Position numbers and translations under genes: made by a program
Assembly (NCBI GenBank): GCA_004558595.1
Contig: SFCN01000030.1
Coordinates: 1-23,725, forward strand
Source of the DNA: Phascolarctobacterium sp.
GTDB lineage: Bacteria; Bacillota; Negativicutes; Acidaminococcales; Acidaminococcaceae
DNA length: 23,725 nucleotides
Reading direction: 5' to 3'
The notes under the pieces: generated by a model
Told to the model about the DNA's origin: nothing
The model's database searches: none
Seen by the model: the letters and a program-made list of their open reading frames with translations, nothing else
Shown: positions 1 to 7,716 of the stretch, in pieces
Layout: each line of letters opens with the position of its first letter
Numbering within the stretch: position 1 is the stretch's first letter

Positions 1-901
1 TGAGCATACCGAAGCAAAAGAAAACATAGGCCGGCTTCATCAAGGGCAAATAGTCCACGTACAAGGGTCTAATGAACGCCAAAATCGTAGCCAAGGCAAA
101 AAGCCATAAGCCTAATTTCTCGCCCTTCTTCATGGGGCCCAGCTTTTCGTAAACAGAGCGGAAGTACTCCTTGCCACCCTCTAAATTTTCCACCGGCATG
201 GGTAAACGCAATAGAAAAGCCAAGATAAACAGTAGAATGATGAATAGTAGTGGTATAAAGCGAATGATCCAATCCACATACATAAATTCCTTGCCGGTCA
301 GCTTTTCCAAATAACTAATAGCTACCAAATTGGAAGCACCGCCCAAAGGAGAGCCGAAGCCACCGAAGCCAGCACCCCAAACCAAAGCCAAAAGAATAGG
401 CGTAGCGATAGGATTATTAGTTATCTCTTCCTGTCCTAAAAATTTCAGCATGCTGACGGCTACAGGCACCAAAATCATCACCACTACTACGTTGGGCAAG
501 AAAATCGACAGCACTGTGGAAGCAACTAGCCAAACAGTTATCTGCTGTCGCATGGAGGTACCGATGCCACATAGGCTCTTAATAGCCAAGCGTTTATCAA
601 GATGGGTCTTTTCCCACACCAAGCTAATCAAATCACTGCCCACCAAAAGCACTACGATTTCTGAAAAATACTTGCTGATAATGCCATCCATGGGCACCAT
701 GCCAAAAAATGCATTAATCGGTATGGGCAACAGAGCGGTCACAGCGATATTCACCGGTCGCAGTACCCACCATAGGCCCATCCAACAAATAGTGGCGATG
801 GCTGCCGCCTGTTTAAAGCTAATCAGCTGCGACAAAACGCCCAGAACCACAAAAAATAAAATTGGTCCTGATAAAGTATTCAATGAACGATATTTTTTCA
901 C
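1..901 (-). CDS. DASS (SLC13-like) anion:sodium symporter, truncated at the window edge
   Basis: Only the first 300 codons are present; the C-terminus lies beyond position 1. I read this frame directly from the sequence. The start is GTG at 901-899, with AGGGG eight bases upstream; the nearby ATG reads into a stop after two codons. The protein is very hydrophobic, with segments at about residues 11-30, 33-62, 121-150, 165-185, 211-231 and 263-280. Residues 184-195 (SPLGGASNLVAI) resemble the serine-asparagine sodium/carboxylate motif of the divalent anion:Na+ symporters. The equivalent first motif reads LPNVVVVMILVP (residues 135-146), without the usual S-N-T. The family imports dicarboxylates such as succinate, citrate or sulfate across the inner membrane. 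Dicarboxylate uptake would suit a succinate-using Negativicute, but the substrate is inferred. It has its own promoter. Confidence 0.82.
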   Translation of the reverse strand, partial: MKKYRSLNTLSGPILFFVVLGVLSQLISFKQAAAIATICWMGLWWVLRPVNIAVTALLPIPINAFFGMVPMDGIISKYFSEIVVLLVGSDLISLVWEKTHLDKRLAIKSLCGIGTSMRQQITVWLVASTVLSIFLPNVVVVMILVPVAVSMLKFLGQEEITNNPIATPILLALVWGAGFGGFGSPLGGASNLVAISYLEKLTGKEFMYVDWIIRFIPLLFIILLFILAFLLRLPMPVENLEGGKEYFRSVYEKLGPMKKGEKLGLWLFALATILAFIRPLYVDYLPLMKPAYVFFCFGML

Positions 902-934
902 ATTCCCATCCCCTAATACAATAATTCATTATAA

Positions 935-963
935 ATTATACCCTTGCTGCAAAAATAAGTAAA
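935..963 (-). promoter_or_regulatory. Sigma-A type promoter of the DASS transporter
   Basis: On the minus strand TTTACT (963-958) is separated by 17 bases from a perfect TATAAT (940-935), about 34 bases before the GTG start. The -35 box overlaps AAAGCGTTTT, which resembles the core of a catabolite (cre) site. Confidence 0.7.
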
Positions 964-1005
964 ACGCTTTAATTTGCTATTAATTATCATTTTTCTTGCT
1001 ATTTC

Positions 1006-1034
1006 AAAAAAACTCCCCCGCGAAACGCGGCAAG
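1006..1034 (-). terminator. Second hairpin terminator downstream of ftsH
   Basis: On the minus strand CCGCG-TTT-CGCGG (1030-1018), followed by GGGAG and seven T, has the form of an intrinsic terminator. It backs up the hairpin at 1077-1102 and shields the transporter promoter from ftsH read-through. Confidence 0.55.
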
Positions 1035-1076
1035 AAACATCTGTTTATGTTATGTTTATGTTACAAAGCAAAACAA

Positions 1077-1102
1077 ATGCCCGTAGCATATGCTACGGGC
1101 AT
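1077..1102 (-). terminator. ftsH terminator (26-base perfect palindrome)
   Basis: Positions 1077-1102 are an exact palindrome with arms ATGCCCGTAGCA and TGCTACGGGCAT. On the minus strand it lies 30 bases past the ftsH stop and is followed by ATTTGTTTTG. The plus strand also has ATCAATTTTT after it, so it could work in both directions. Confidence 0.75.
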
Positions 1103-1131
1103 CAATTTTTCAGTTGAGCTTAACAAAGCTA

Positions 1132-3048
1132 TTAAGCTTGGGTATCATCCTCAGCAGGAGAGCTGATGGTATCAGTAGGAGCTGCGCCAGCTGCATTAGC
1201 AGCTTCCTCAGCAGCTACGGATTGCTGCACTAAGTACAGCTTTTCTTCTGCGCTCAGGATGTGACCATATTTCACCAGCTGATTGATTTCTTCCTCTTCC
1301 AGAGTTTCCTTTTCAATCAAAGCCTTGGCGATAACGTGGAGCTTATCGATATTCTCGCTGAGCAGCTTTTCAGTAGCGGCGTAAGCGTCCTCCATGAAGG
1401 CACGAACTTCCTTATCGATTTCAGCAGCCACCTCTTCACTGTAATCCTTATCCCGGGCAATGTCGCGTCCCAAGAAGACCTGATCCTGACGATGTCCGAA
1501 GGTCACAGGTCCGATGTTATCGCTCATGCCATATTCGCAAATCATCTGGCGTGCCAATTGGGTTGCACGCTGCAAATCATTGCTAGCACCGCTGGAAATT
1601 TCCTTCAGCACCAAGGCCTCGGCTACACGACCACCCAAGAGCACCTTCAGCTCGTCCAGCATTTCGCTGCGAGTCGCGTAATACTTATCCTCCTTAGGCA
1701 GGCTCAGAGTATAGCCACCGGCACGGCCACGAGGAATAATGGTTACCTTGTGAACAGGGTCGGTATGCTCCAGGAGCATGCCTACGATGGTGTGTCCACC
1801 CTCATGATAAGCGGTGAGGCGTTTTTCCTTGTCGCTGATAACGCGGCTCTTGCGCTCAGGACCCATGATTACACGCTCAGCAGCCTCCTCCATCTCCGGC
1901 ATATTAATAACCTTTTTATCACGGCGTGCAGTTAGCAAGGCTGCCTCGTTCACCAGATTGGACAAATCCGCACCGGTGAAGCCGGGAGTACGTTGAGCTA
2001 TAACATCCAAGGAAACATCCTGTCCCACAGGCTTACCCTTGCAGTGAACCTTCAAAATCTCGGTACGACCCTTGATATCGGGACGATCAACTACGATTTG
2101 ACGATCGAAACGACCGGGACGCAGCAGCGCCGGGTCCAGAATATCAGGACGGTTGGTAGCAGCAATCATGATGATGCCTTCGTTAGCGCTGAAGCCATCC
2201 ATTTCTACCAACAATTGGTTCAGAGTTTGCTCACGCTCGTCATGGCCGCCGCCAAGACCAGCGCCACGCTGACGACCCACAGCATCGATTTCATCAATGA
2301 ATACTATGCAAGGAGCGCTTTTTTTCGCTTGGTCGAACAGGTCGCGTACACGAGAAGCGCCAACGCCCACAAACATTTCCACAAAGTCAGAGCCGGAAAT
2401 ACTGAAGAAGGGCACGCCTGCTTCGCCGGCCACAGCCTTAGCCAGCAGGGTTTTACCAGTGCCCGGAGGTCCGTACAGCAGCACGCCCTTGGGAATCTTA
2501 GCGCCCAGCTCGTTATACTTTTGAGGACTCTTCAAGAATTCCACAACCTCTTCCAGCTCCTGCTTGGCCTCTTCGGCGCCAGCGACATCCTTAAAGGTAA
2601 TCTTCATCTTGTCCTCATCATAACGACGAGCACGACTCTTGCCAAAGTTCATCACCTTGCCACCGCCTGCTCCACCCTGATTCATCAGCATGAACCACAG
2701 ACCCACAATAATCAGCATGGGCAACAGACTACTCAAAATACTCATCCACCAGGGAGGCTGCGGGGGCAGCTCGGCCTTGATATCAACATTCTTTTGCTCA
2801 AGCTTTTCTACCAGCTTGCTATCGTTAGGAGCAACGGTAGAGAACTCTTTGCCATCCTTTAACTTACCGCTGATAACATTATCAACAATCTTCACCTGCT
2901 TGATCTCATCAGCCTGCACATGCTGCATAAAGCTCGTGTAGCTAATTTCAGTGGGCTTAGCGCCCTTCTCATTATAGAAATCAAACATCCAGATAATTAC
3001 CATGATTATCAGCAGATAAAAAAGTACGTTCTTAAAAAATTTATTCAA
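1132..3048 (-). CDS. ftsH: ATP-dependent zinc metalloprotease FtsH
   Basis: Membrane-anchored AAA+ protease that unfolds and degrades membrane and short-lived cytosolic proteins. Residues 5-24 and about 100-123 are the two membrane segments flanking a small external domain. Walker A is GPPGTGKT (193-200), Walker B is VFIDEIDA (249-256), and the second region of homology is near ATNRPDILDPALLRPGRFD (297-315). The zinc motif is HEGGH (415-419); HEAGH is more usual, but both histidines and the glutamate are kept. The length of 638 aa is normal. The start is TTG (3048-3046) with AGGAGG eight bases upstream; a nearby GTG in another frame stops within three codons. It is last in the tilS-hpt-ftsH order seen in Bacillus, but has its own promoter and two terminators. 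Confidence 0.97.
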   Translation of the reverse strand: MNKFFKNVLFYLLIIMVIIWMFDFYNEKGAKPTEISYTSFMQHVQADEIKQVKIVDNVISGKLKDGKEFSTVAPNDSKLVEKLEQKNVDIKAELPPQPPWWMSILSSLLPMLIIVGLWFMLMNQGGAGGGKVMNFGKSRARRYDEDKMKITFKDVAGAEEAKQELEEVVEFLKSPQKYNELGAKIPKGVLLYGPPGTGKTLLAKAVAGEAGVPFFSISGSDFVEMFVGVGASRVRDLFDQAKKSAPCIVFIDEIDAVGRQRGAGLGGGHDEREQTLNQLLVEMDGFSANEGIIMIAATNRPDILDPALLRPGRFDRQIVVDRPDIKGRTEILKVHCKGKPVGQDVSLDVIAQRTPGFTGADLSNLVNEAALLTARRDKKVINMPEMEEAAERVIMGPERKSRVISDKEKRLTAYHEGGHTIVGMLLEHTDPVHKVTIIPRGRAGGYTLSLPKEDKYYATRSEMLDELKVLLGGRVAEALVLKEISSGASNDLQRATQLARQMICEYGMSDNIGPVTFGHRQDQVFLGRDIARDKDYSEEVAAEIDKEVRAFMEDAYAATEKLLSENIDKLHVIAKALIEKETLEEEEINQLVKYGHILSAEEKLYLVQQSVAAEEAANAAGAAPTDTISSPAEDDTQA

Positions 3049-3084
3049 GCACGTATCCTCCTTCCACTAAACCGATAATGTTTT

Positions 3085-3113
3085 ATTATATTATAGGAAG
3101 TGATATCTAGCAA
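3085..3113 (-). promoter_or_regulatory. ftsH promoter
   Basis: Minus-strand TTGCTA (3113-3108), a 17-base spacer and TATAAT (3090-3085). A second overlapping TATAAT lies five bases upstream. It sits in the 82-base hpt-ftsH gap, so ftsH can be expressed apart from tilS-hpt. Confidence 0.7.
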
Positions 3114-3130
3114 CCATTTTCACAAACTTT

Positions 3131-3673
3131 TTATTTTCTTGCGTAAACAGAGGGCTTTAAAACGCCGATATAAGGCAGATTGCGGTAATCCCCAGCATAA
3201 TCAAGGCCAAAGCCAACAACAAACTCATCAGGAATCTTGAAGCCCACATAATCGGCCTCCATACCGTTGATGCGACGGTCCGCCTTATCGCACAGAGCCA
3301 CAGTCTTCAGGGAAGCAGGCTTATTCAAGCGCAGCATATCGCTAATAGCGGCGAAGGTCACGCCACTGTCGATAATATCGTCAATTAGAAGCACATGCTT
3401 GCCAGCAATATTCTCGCTAATATCAAGCTTTACCTTAACATTGCCGGTGGTGCTGGTACCGTTGCCATAGGAAGAGGCAACCATGAAATCCACACGCAAG
3501 GGCAAATCAATAGCCCGGGTCAAATCAGTGGCAAACCAAGCAGCGCCCTTCAGCAGTACCACAACCACCAACTCCTTACCTTGGTAGTCAGCGGTGATTT
3601 GCTTGCCCATTTCCGCAACCCGTTGCTCAATCTGTTCTTTGGTCAATAATACTTGTTTAATATCCTCATGCAT
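3131..3673 (-). CDS. hpt: Hypoxanthine (guanine) phosphoribosyltransferase
   Basis: Cytosolic purine-salvage enzyme joining hypoxanthine or guanine to PRPP to give IMP or GMP. The PRPP-binding loop VLLIDDIIDSGVT is at residues 94-106, with the flexible-loop region SSYGNGTSTTG at 68-78. The length of 180 aa is typical. I chose the ATG of MHEDIKQVLL (3673) because AAAGGAGCC lies eight bases upstream. The open frame continues 22 codons further, but that extension overlaps the end of tilS and has no ribosome site. It begins 13 bases after tilS, so the two are probably cotranscribed. Confidence 0.95.
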   Translation of the reverse strand: MHEDIKQVLLTKEQIEQRVAEMGKQITADYQGKELVVVVLLKGAAWFATDLTRAIDLPLRVDFMVASSYGNGTSTTGNVKVKLDISENIAGKHVLLIDDIIDSGVTFAAISDMLRLNKPASLKTVALCDKADRRINGMEADYVGFKIPDEFVVGFGLDYAGDYRNLPYIGVLKPSVYARK

Positions 3674-3686
3674 AATAAAGGCTCCT

Positions 3687-4730
3687 TTAATGTTTTTCAA
3701 AAATAAGCTTGCGCTTATTATATTGGACTGTAACGCCACCGGGCAATTGAATCAGCTTGCCGCCTGTGCGGTTAAACAGCAGCTGCTCCACAGCTAGTGT
3801 ACGCTCATAATCTAGGTCGGCAAAGGCTAGACTAAAATAAGCCTCTCTAATTATGCGCCGCCTGATAGCTATTGGCTGCTCCAAAAGCTCAGCCTCAGCA
3901 AAGCTCAAGCGCCAAGACCTAGCTCCCTGAATAAACTCCGCATAATTCTCAGTTGCGTCAGCAGAGCAATCGCAGGACTTAGACTCTAGCCTAGCCTTCC
4001 TGTAAGCGGCCAAGGCCTGCTCATCCAAAAGCTCCTCCTCCGGCGCTAGCTGCTGGGCCATACGAGCCAGCGTCTCCTTAATATTGCTATTAAAATGCTG
4101 CTCCAGATAGGGAAAAAGCTCATGACGCACTCTGTTGCGAGCAAAGATCACATCATCATTGGTGCTGTCGTGGCAGTACGCCACATCCGCTAGCTGGCAG
4201 TATTCCGCCAGCTCTCTGTGGCGAAAGCCCAAAAGCGGATGTAAGCCGCTATCGCTAGAAGCGCGAATACCGCACAAGCCTGTCAGGCTTGTGCCCCTAA
4301 GGATGCGCAGCAGCACCGTCTCCGCTTGATCATCCAAATTATGAGCGAAGACCACCGCGTAGGCTCCTAGGCGCCGCATAGTATCCGTCAGCGCCTTGTG
4401 GCGCAGACGCCTAGCCGCCGCCTCAATGGATAGATGCTCCTTCGCGGCCAGCTCCCGCGCCTGCACATGCTGTACATAGCAGGGCAGCTGGTGCTCAGCG
4501 CAAAAGCGCTGCACCAGCGCCATGTCCCTAAGCGACTCCTCACCTCTGAGCCCGTGCTCCACATGACACACGCTGTAGCGACCCCAGCCCTCGCTTTGCA
4601 GCTGCCAGCAGGCAGCTGCCAAAGCCATACTGTCAGAGCCACCGCTTACCGCTAATAGATAATGCTCATCCTGAGCAAGACTTGAGCGCAAGGCCTTATG
4701 CACTTTAAAAACCAAGGGATTGATTACCAT
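3687..4730 (-). CDS. tilS: tRNA(Ile)-lysidine synthase, short form
   Basis: Converts C34 of the tRNA-Ile2 CAU anticodon to lysidine using ATP and lysine, so the tRNA reads AUA. The PP-loop SGGSDS is at residues 29-34, followed by CHVEHGLRGEES (55-66) and the HNLDDQAET motif (130-138), all standard for TilS. The protein is 347 aa. B. subtilis and E. coli versions are well over 400 aa with an extra C-terminal domain; this one stops near the LPGG region, so that domain looks shortened or missing. The start is ATG with AGGAGGGAG five bases upstream. A hairpin separates it from yabR, and hpt follows after 13 bases. Confidence 0.95.
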   Translation of the reverse strand: MVINPLVFKVHKALRSSLAQDEHYLLAVSGGSDSMALAAACWQLQSEGWGRYSVCHVEHGLRGEESLRDMALVQRFCAEHQLPCYVQHVQARELAAKEHLSIEAAARRLRHKALTDTMRRLGAYAVVFAHNLDDQAETVLLRILRGTSLTGLCGIRASSDSGLHPLLGFRHRELAEYCQLADVAYCHDSTNDDVIFARNRVRHELFPYLEQHFNSNIKETLARMAQQLAPEEELLDEQALAAYRKARLESKSCDCSADATENYAEFIQGARSWRLSFAEAELLEQPIAIRRRIIREAYFSLAFADLDYERTLAVEQLLFNRTGGKLIQLPGGVTVQYNKRKLIFEKH

Positions 4731-4763
4731 AGCAACTCCCTCCTGCTCCAGATGCTCGCACGA

Positions 4764-4791
4764 AAATTAAGGGCACCCAGTAGAGTGCCCT
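4764..4791 (-). terminator. Hairpin between yabR and tilS
   Basis: Minus-strand stem AGGGCAC / GTGCCCT (4791-4770) with an eight-base loop, followed by TAATTTT. It is a plausible intrinsic terminator or attenuator after yabR. No separate promoter is visible for tilS, so some read-through is expected. Confidence 0.6.
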
Positions 4792-4803
4792 GCTCATCCA
4801 AGC

Positions 4804-5259
4804 TTATCTTTCACGTCTTGCGCCACGACCGCCACGTTTAGATTCAGTATTGCGTTTTAAATCCAGCATTCTATCATCGCTGTCCTTCAAGAATTTGGAT
4901 AGCTTATCCTCAAAGGTAAGCGGAGAAACAGGACGGGTGTTTTGGACACGTACACCTACACGACGTTCACGATTTTCGTTTTGCGGACGCTGGGGTTTGG
5001 GTTGGGGTGCTGGGGCTGCCGGAGGCGGAGTCAGCTGTTTAATGGATAAGCCAATCTTGCCACGCTCGTCAATGCTCAGTACTTTGACCTTTACCTTGTC
5101 ATGCTCCTTTAAAAAGTCATGCACATCCTTTACATAAACGTTAGACACCTCGGAAATATGAATCAGGCCAACCTTGCCCTCCGGTAATTGGACAAAAGCG
5201 CCGAAATTGGTGATGCCAGTGACTTCACCCTCAACAATTGCACCTACTTCAAGTGACAT
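4804..5259 (-). CDS. S1 RNA-binding domain protein, YabR-like
   Basis: Residues 1-75 form one S1 domain: a VGAIVEGEVTGITNFGAFVQ start, then KVGLIHISEVS, VKVKVLSIDERGKIGLSIK. A proline/glutamine linker (about 76-95) and a basic C-terminal tail ending RGGRGARRER follow, which suggests nucleic-acid contact. The 151-aa size, fold and position between divIC and tilS match B. subtilis YabR, a general-stress-type RNA-binding protein of unclear role. The start is ATG, with AAGGGGG about 12 bases upstream, rather far. It has its own promoter at 5301-5330. Confidence 0.88.
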   Translation of the reverse strand: MSLEVGAIVEGEVTGITNFGAFVQLPEGKVGLIHISEVSNVYVKDVHDFLKEHDKVKVKVLSIDERGKIGLSIKQLTPPPAAPAPQPKPQRPQNENRERRVGVRVQNTRPVSPLTFEDKLSKFLKDSDDRMLDLKRNTESKRGGRGARRER

Positions 5260-5300
5260 CGAGACAAAAATCCCCCTTAAAAATTCTTTGATACTATTGT

Positions 5301-5330
5301 ATTATACTCTTAAATTTTAATAAGTGTCAA
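5301..5330 (-). promoter_or_regulatory. yabR promoter
   Basis: Minus-strand consensus TTGACA (5330-5325), an 18-base spacer and TATAAT (5306-5301). It lies directly after the divIC terminator and about 42 bases before the yabR start, one of the strongest promoter matches in the window. Confidence 0.8.
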
Positions 5331-5331
5331 C

Positions 5332-5366
5332 AAAAAAAGCAGAACAAAACATCACTTTTGCTCTGC
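5332..5366 (-). terminator. divIC terminator overlapping its stop codon
   Basis: Minus-strand stem GCAGAGCAAAA / TTTTGTTCTGC (11 pairs, one G-U) with a six-base loop, then seven T. The divIC TGA stop is in the loop, so the last coding bases form the left arm. Confidence 0.85.
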
Positions 5367-5657
5367 TTGCTTCTGCTCGTCCACAATAAATAGCGGCACC
5401 TCGTTTTTGCCCACCATATTGTAATCCTCACGGGCTAATTTTTCAATATAGCGAGGGTCATCCAAGCGTTTACGCTCAGCCTCCAGCTCCGCTTTTTTCT
5501 TCTTCAGCTCTTCAATACGCTGCTGTGTGGCGGCCTGTTCCTGCTTTATCTGATAGATTCTGTACTCCTGCTTACCCAAAACAAACAGGCACACAGCTAG
5601 TACCACAAGCATGAACAGCTTAAAGCCATTGGATTTACGTCTCCTGCGTCTGCTCAT
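5352..5657 (-). CDS. divIC: FtsB/DivIC family septum formation protein
   Basis: Small bitopic protein of the divisome core, partner of FtsL and FtsQ/DivIB. The N-terminus is basic (MSRRRRRKSNG), one membrane segment spans about residues 12-28, and a coiled coil rich in K/E covers about 30-66. The family signature then follows: DPRYIEKLAREDYNMVGKNE (67-86). The length of 101 aa is typical. I chose the ATG at 5657 because GAGGAGGG lies five bases upstream; the open frame extends nine codons further without a site. The position next to yabR supports DivIC. No promoter is seen after the HU terminator, so transcription probably leaks from HU. Confidence 0.9.
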   Translation of the reverse strand: MSRRRRRKSNGFKLFMLVVLAVCLFVLGKQEYRIYQIKQEQAATQQRIEELKKKKAELEAERKRLDDPRYIEKLAREDYNMVGKNEVPLFIVDEQKQAEQK

Positions 5658-5681
5658 GTTGTCCCTCCTCAAGAGATAGCA

Positions 5682-5714
5682 CAAAAACAGAATGCCCGAC
5701 TAGCTAGCCGGGCA
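5682..5714 (-). terminator. HU gene terminator
   Basis: Minus-strand stem GCCCGGCTAG / CTAGTCGGGC (one G-U pair) with essentially no loop if fully paired, followed by TTCTGTTTTTG, 13 bases after the HU stop. Confidence 0.75.
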
Positions 5715-5727
5715 CCTTTCAACACAA

Positions 5728-6006
5728 TTATTTTGCGTTAACAACGTCCTTAAACGCTTTACCAGCCTTGAAAGCCGGAACGGTAGCAGCCGGAATCTCT
5801 ACTGCTTGCTTGGTTTGAGGGTTCTTGCCCATGCGAGCTTTGCGGGTGCGTGCTTCAAAAGTACCAAAGCCAACAACCTGTACCTTGCCACCTTTTGCTA
5901 CCTCTTCCTTTACGGTCTCCAGAGTAGCAGAAATTGCTTTTTCAACATCTTTTTTAGTTAAGCCAGCTTTTTCAGCGACAGCGGCAATTAACTCAGTCTT
6001 GTTCAT
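5728..6006 (-). CDS. hup: HU-family DNA-binding protein
   Basis: Nucleoid-associated protein that bends and compacts DNA as a dimer. At 92 aa it is the standard length. MNKTELIAAVAEKAGLTKKD begins the helical body; the signature GFGTFEARTRKARMGKNPQT covers residues 46-65 and includes the start of the beta arm, with a proline typical of the intercalating tip region nearby. The ATG at 6006 follows AAGGAGG; a 21-codon upstream extension of the frame has no ribosome site. It lies between mazG and divIC, where B. subtilis has yabO/rqcP, yabP and yabQ. It has its own promoter and terminator, as expected for an abundant protein. Confidence 0.96.
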   Translation of the reverse strand: MNKTELIAAVAEKAGLTKKDVEKAISATLETVKEEVAKGGKVQVVGFGTFEARTRKARMGKNPQTKQAVEIPAATVPAFKAGKAFKDVVNAK

Positions 6007-6038
6007 GAATTGTTCCTCCTTAGTTTTGGTTTTTTCGT

Positions 6039-6069
6039 TCAAAAAATGCATTTTGAGCACGCGGCTCAA
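6039..6069 (-). other. Overlapping inverted repeats in the HU leader
   Basis: On the minus strand TTGAGC-CGCGT-GCTCAA (6069-6053) can pair. Its right arm is also part of a second possible hairpin, TCAAAA / TTTTGA (6056-6039). The two are mutually exclusive and lie 33 to 63 bases before the HU start. A regulatory role is only a possibility. Confidence 0.35.
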
Positions 6070-6084
6070 TTGACTAGCAATAGT

Positions 6085-6113
6085 ATTCTACACTTTAACG
6101 TCTTTTCCTGCAA
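6085..6113 (-). promoter_or_regulatory. HU promoter
   Basis: Minus-strand TTGCAG (6113-6108), a 17-base spacer and TAGAAT (6090-6085), giving a leader of roughly 70 bases before the HU start. Confidence 0.7.
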
Positions 6114-6155
6114 GCCTTTTTCTCAAATTTCTTACCTTATTGTGAAATATTTTCG

Positions 6156-7700
6156 TTAGCCCTGCTTTTCAGCGTTTTTGGCTTCATCCCAGAACCTATC
6201 TAGTTCAGAAAGGCTAAAATCCTGCCAGTTTTTACCGCTAGCTTCAACCCTGGCTTCCACATGTGCAAAGCGTTTGGCAAAGCGATTATTAGTGCCATTT
6301 AAAGCAACCTCAGGCTCAATTTTGTGATGACGAGCATAGTTGATAATAGCAAAAAGCACATCCCCCAGCTCATTTTCCGCAGCCTGCTTATCACCACTAG
6401 CCAGAGCCTCCTGCAGCTCGCCCAGCTCCTCCTGCACCTTGTCCCATACGCCAACGCTATCAGGCCAATCAAAGCCTACCTTAGCGGCCTTGCCCTGCAG
6501 CTTATAGGCCCGTAAAAGGGCGGGCAAGCCTTGGGCAACACCATCTAAAACGTGCTTACGCTCGGTCTTTTCGGTCTTTTTAATGGCTTCCCAGTTCACC
6601 AAAACCTCATCGGAGCCGGTCACCTTGGTTTCGCCGAAAACATGGGGATGACGGCGGATGAGCTTATCCACTACCTCGTCAATAACATCCTGCAAGTCGA
6701 AGCGACCTGCTTCCTCGGCCATCCGTGCATGGAAAACAATTTGCATGAGCACATCGCCCAGTTCTTCACGCATACCCTCCGTATCATCTGCGTCAACTGC
6801 CTCCAGATACTCGTAAACCTCTTCAATCATATTGCTGCGAATGGACGCATGGGTTTGCTCCCTATCCCAAGGACAGCCACCGGGCTCCCGCAGGGTACGC
6901 ATCACATCCACCAGCGGCTGAATATCTACATCGTCGAAGGATGCCGTATCCACCATCGCCTCGTCAACTGCTTCCGCCTCGTCCTCATCCTCGCCAAAGG
7001 CCATAATCCCACTGGGCATAGTATCATCATCACCCATGGGCGGAATGTAAACGCTGGTCAAATGGTCAATATGAGGCTGCCTATCCAGCTCAAAAAGCTG
7101 TACAGGGCGGCACTCCTCATCGGGAAGTCCCATATTGCGGAGGAAGTGCAGCTCATAATCGTCGGGCAAATTTTCCATCAGGGCGATTTTTAAATCACTG
7201 GCCACTAGCTGGCTATATACTTGGGTAATCATCAGCGGATATTGGCCTGCGTCAGCAATAGCGCCAAAGTCCTGGGCATCGATAATACGCAGACCTGCAA
7301 TGGGATCTATGCCCAAGGAAACATAGGCCAAATCTAAAAAGCTCATGGACGGCTTGATAACAAGCTCAACCCCCTGCTCCTTAGCCTGCTCTCTCAGGAG
7401 TACCACGGTCTTTTCGGCAACCAGAGGACTACCGGGCACCGCATACACAACGTCACCCTTAGCCGCAGCCGCCAATACTCTCTCGACCACATTTTGATAA
7501 ACCTCTTCAAAGGAGGCTCCTACTTCGTACAAATCATCGCAGGAGCTGTAGCTTACGCCCTGCTTGGCCAGCTCCGCCACAGTGGGATGGACAGCGGTAC
7601 GCAAAATCACTTGCTCACAGCTCTGCATAATGCTCATGGTTTCTAAGGATAAGTGGCCCACGGCGCCGGGTCCCAGGCCAACGATTGTAATCATGCCCAT
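6156..7700 (-). CDS. mazG: MazG-family nucleotide pyrophosphohydrolase fused to a tetrapyrrole-methylase-like domain (YabN)
   Basis: Two-part protein of 514 aa. Residues 3-220 look like an SAM-dependent tetrapyrrole methylase (TIVGLGPGAVGHLS near the start, YAVPGSPLVAEKTV at 86-99). An acidic linker (about 224-258) leads to tandem MazG repeats. The first carries EEVYE (293-297) and EELGD (312-316), the acidic residues that bind Mg2+; the second has EELGE (424-428) and NELGD (443-447). MazG hydrolyses NTPs to NMP and pyrophosphate, a house-cleaning role; the methylase-like half has no established substrate. This fusion is the normal YabN arrangement of Firmicutes. The start has AAGAAGG six bases upstream. 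It follows the flippase gene by 16 bases, so one operon is likely. Confidence 0.94.
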   Translation of the reverse strand: MGMITIVGLGPGAVGHLSLETMSIMQSCEQVILRTAVHPTVAELAKQGVSYSSCDDLYEVGASFEEVYQNVVERVLAAAAKGDVVYAVPGSPLVAEKTVVLLREQAKEQGVELVIKPSMSFLDLAYVSLGIDPIAGLRIIDAQDFGAIADAGQYPLMITQVYSQLVASDLKIALMENLPDDYELHFLRNMGLPDEECRPVQLFELDRQPHIDHLTSVYIPPMGDDDTMPSGIMAFGEDEDEAEAVDEAMVDTASFDDVDIQPLVDVMRTLREPGGCPWDREQTHASIRSNMIEEVYEYLEAVDADDTEGMREELGDVLMQIVFHARMAEEAGRFDLQDVIDEVVDKLIRRHPHVFGETKVTGSDEVLVNWEAIKKTEKTERKHVLDGVAQGLPALLRAYKLQGKAAKVGFDWPDSVGVWDKVQEELGELQEALASGDKQAAENELGDVLFAIINYARHHKIEPEVALNGTNNRFAKRFAHVEARVEASGKNWQDFSLSELDRFWDEAKNAEKQG

Positions 7701-7716
7701 GTTACGCCTTCTTTCT

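Noticed and set aside
330..962. 210-codon plus-strand open frame at the left edge
   Set aside because: It lies opposite the DASS transporter, whose minus-strand frame is hydrophobic, family-like and preceded by a promoter and ribosome site.
1261..2862. Long plus-strand open frames opposite ftsH
   Set aside because: They are antisense shadows of a complete, motif-confirmed ftsH and have no upstream promoter or ribosome site.
3131..3739. Longer 202-aa version of hpt
   Set aside because: The extra 22 residues overlap the tilS end and have no ribosome site, while MHEDIKQ has AAAGGAG at correct spacing.
6552..7193. 213-codon plus-strand open frame
   Set aside because: Antisense to the MazG region of mazG, no ribosome site, no recognisable family.
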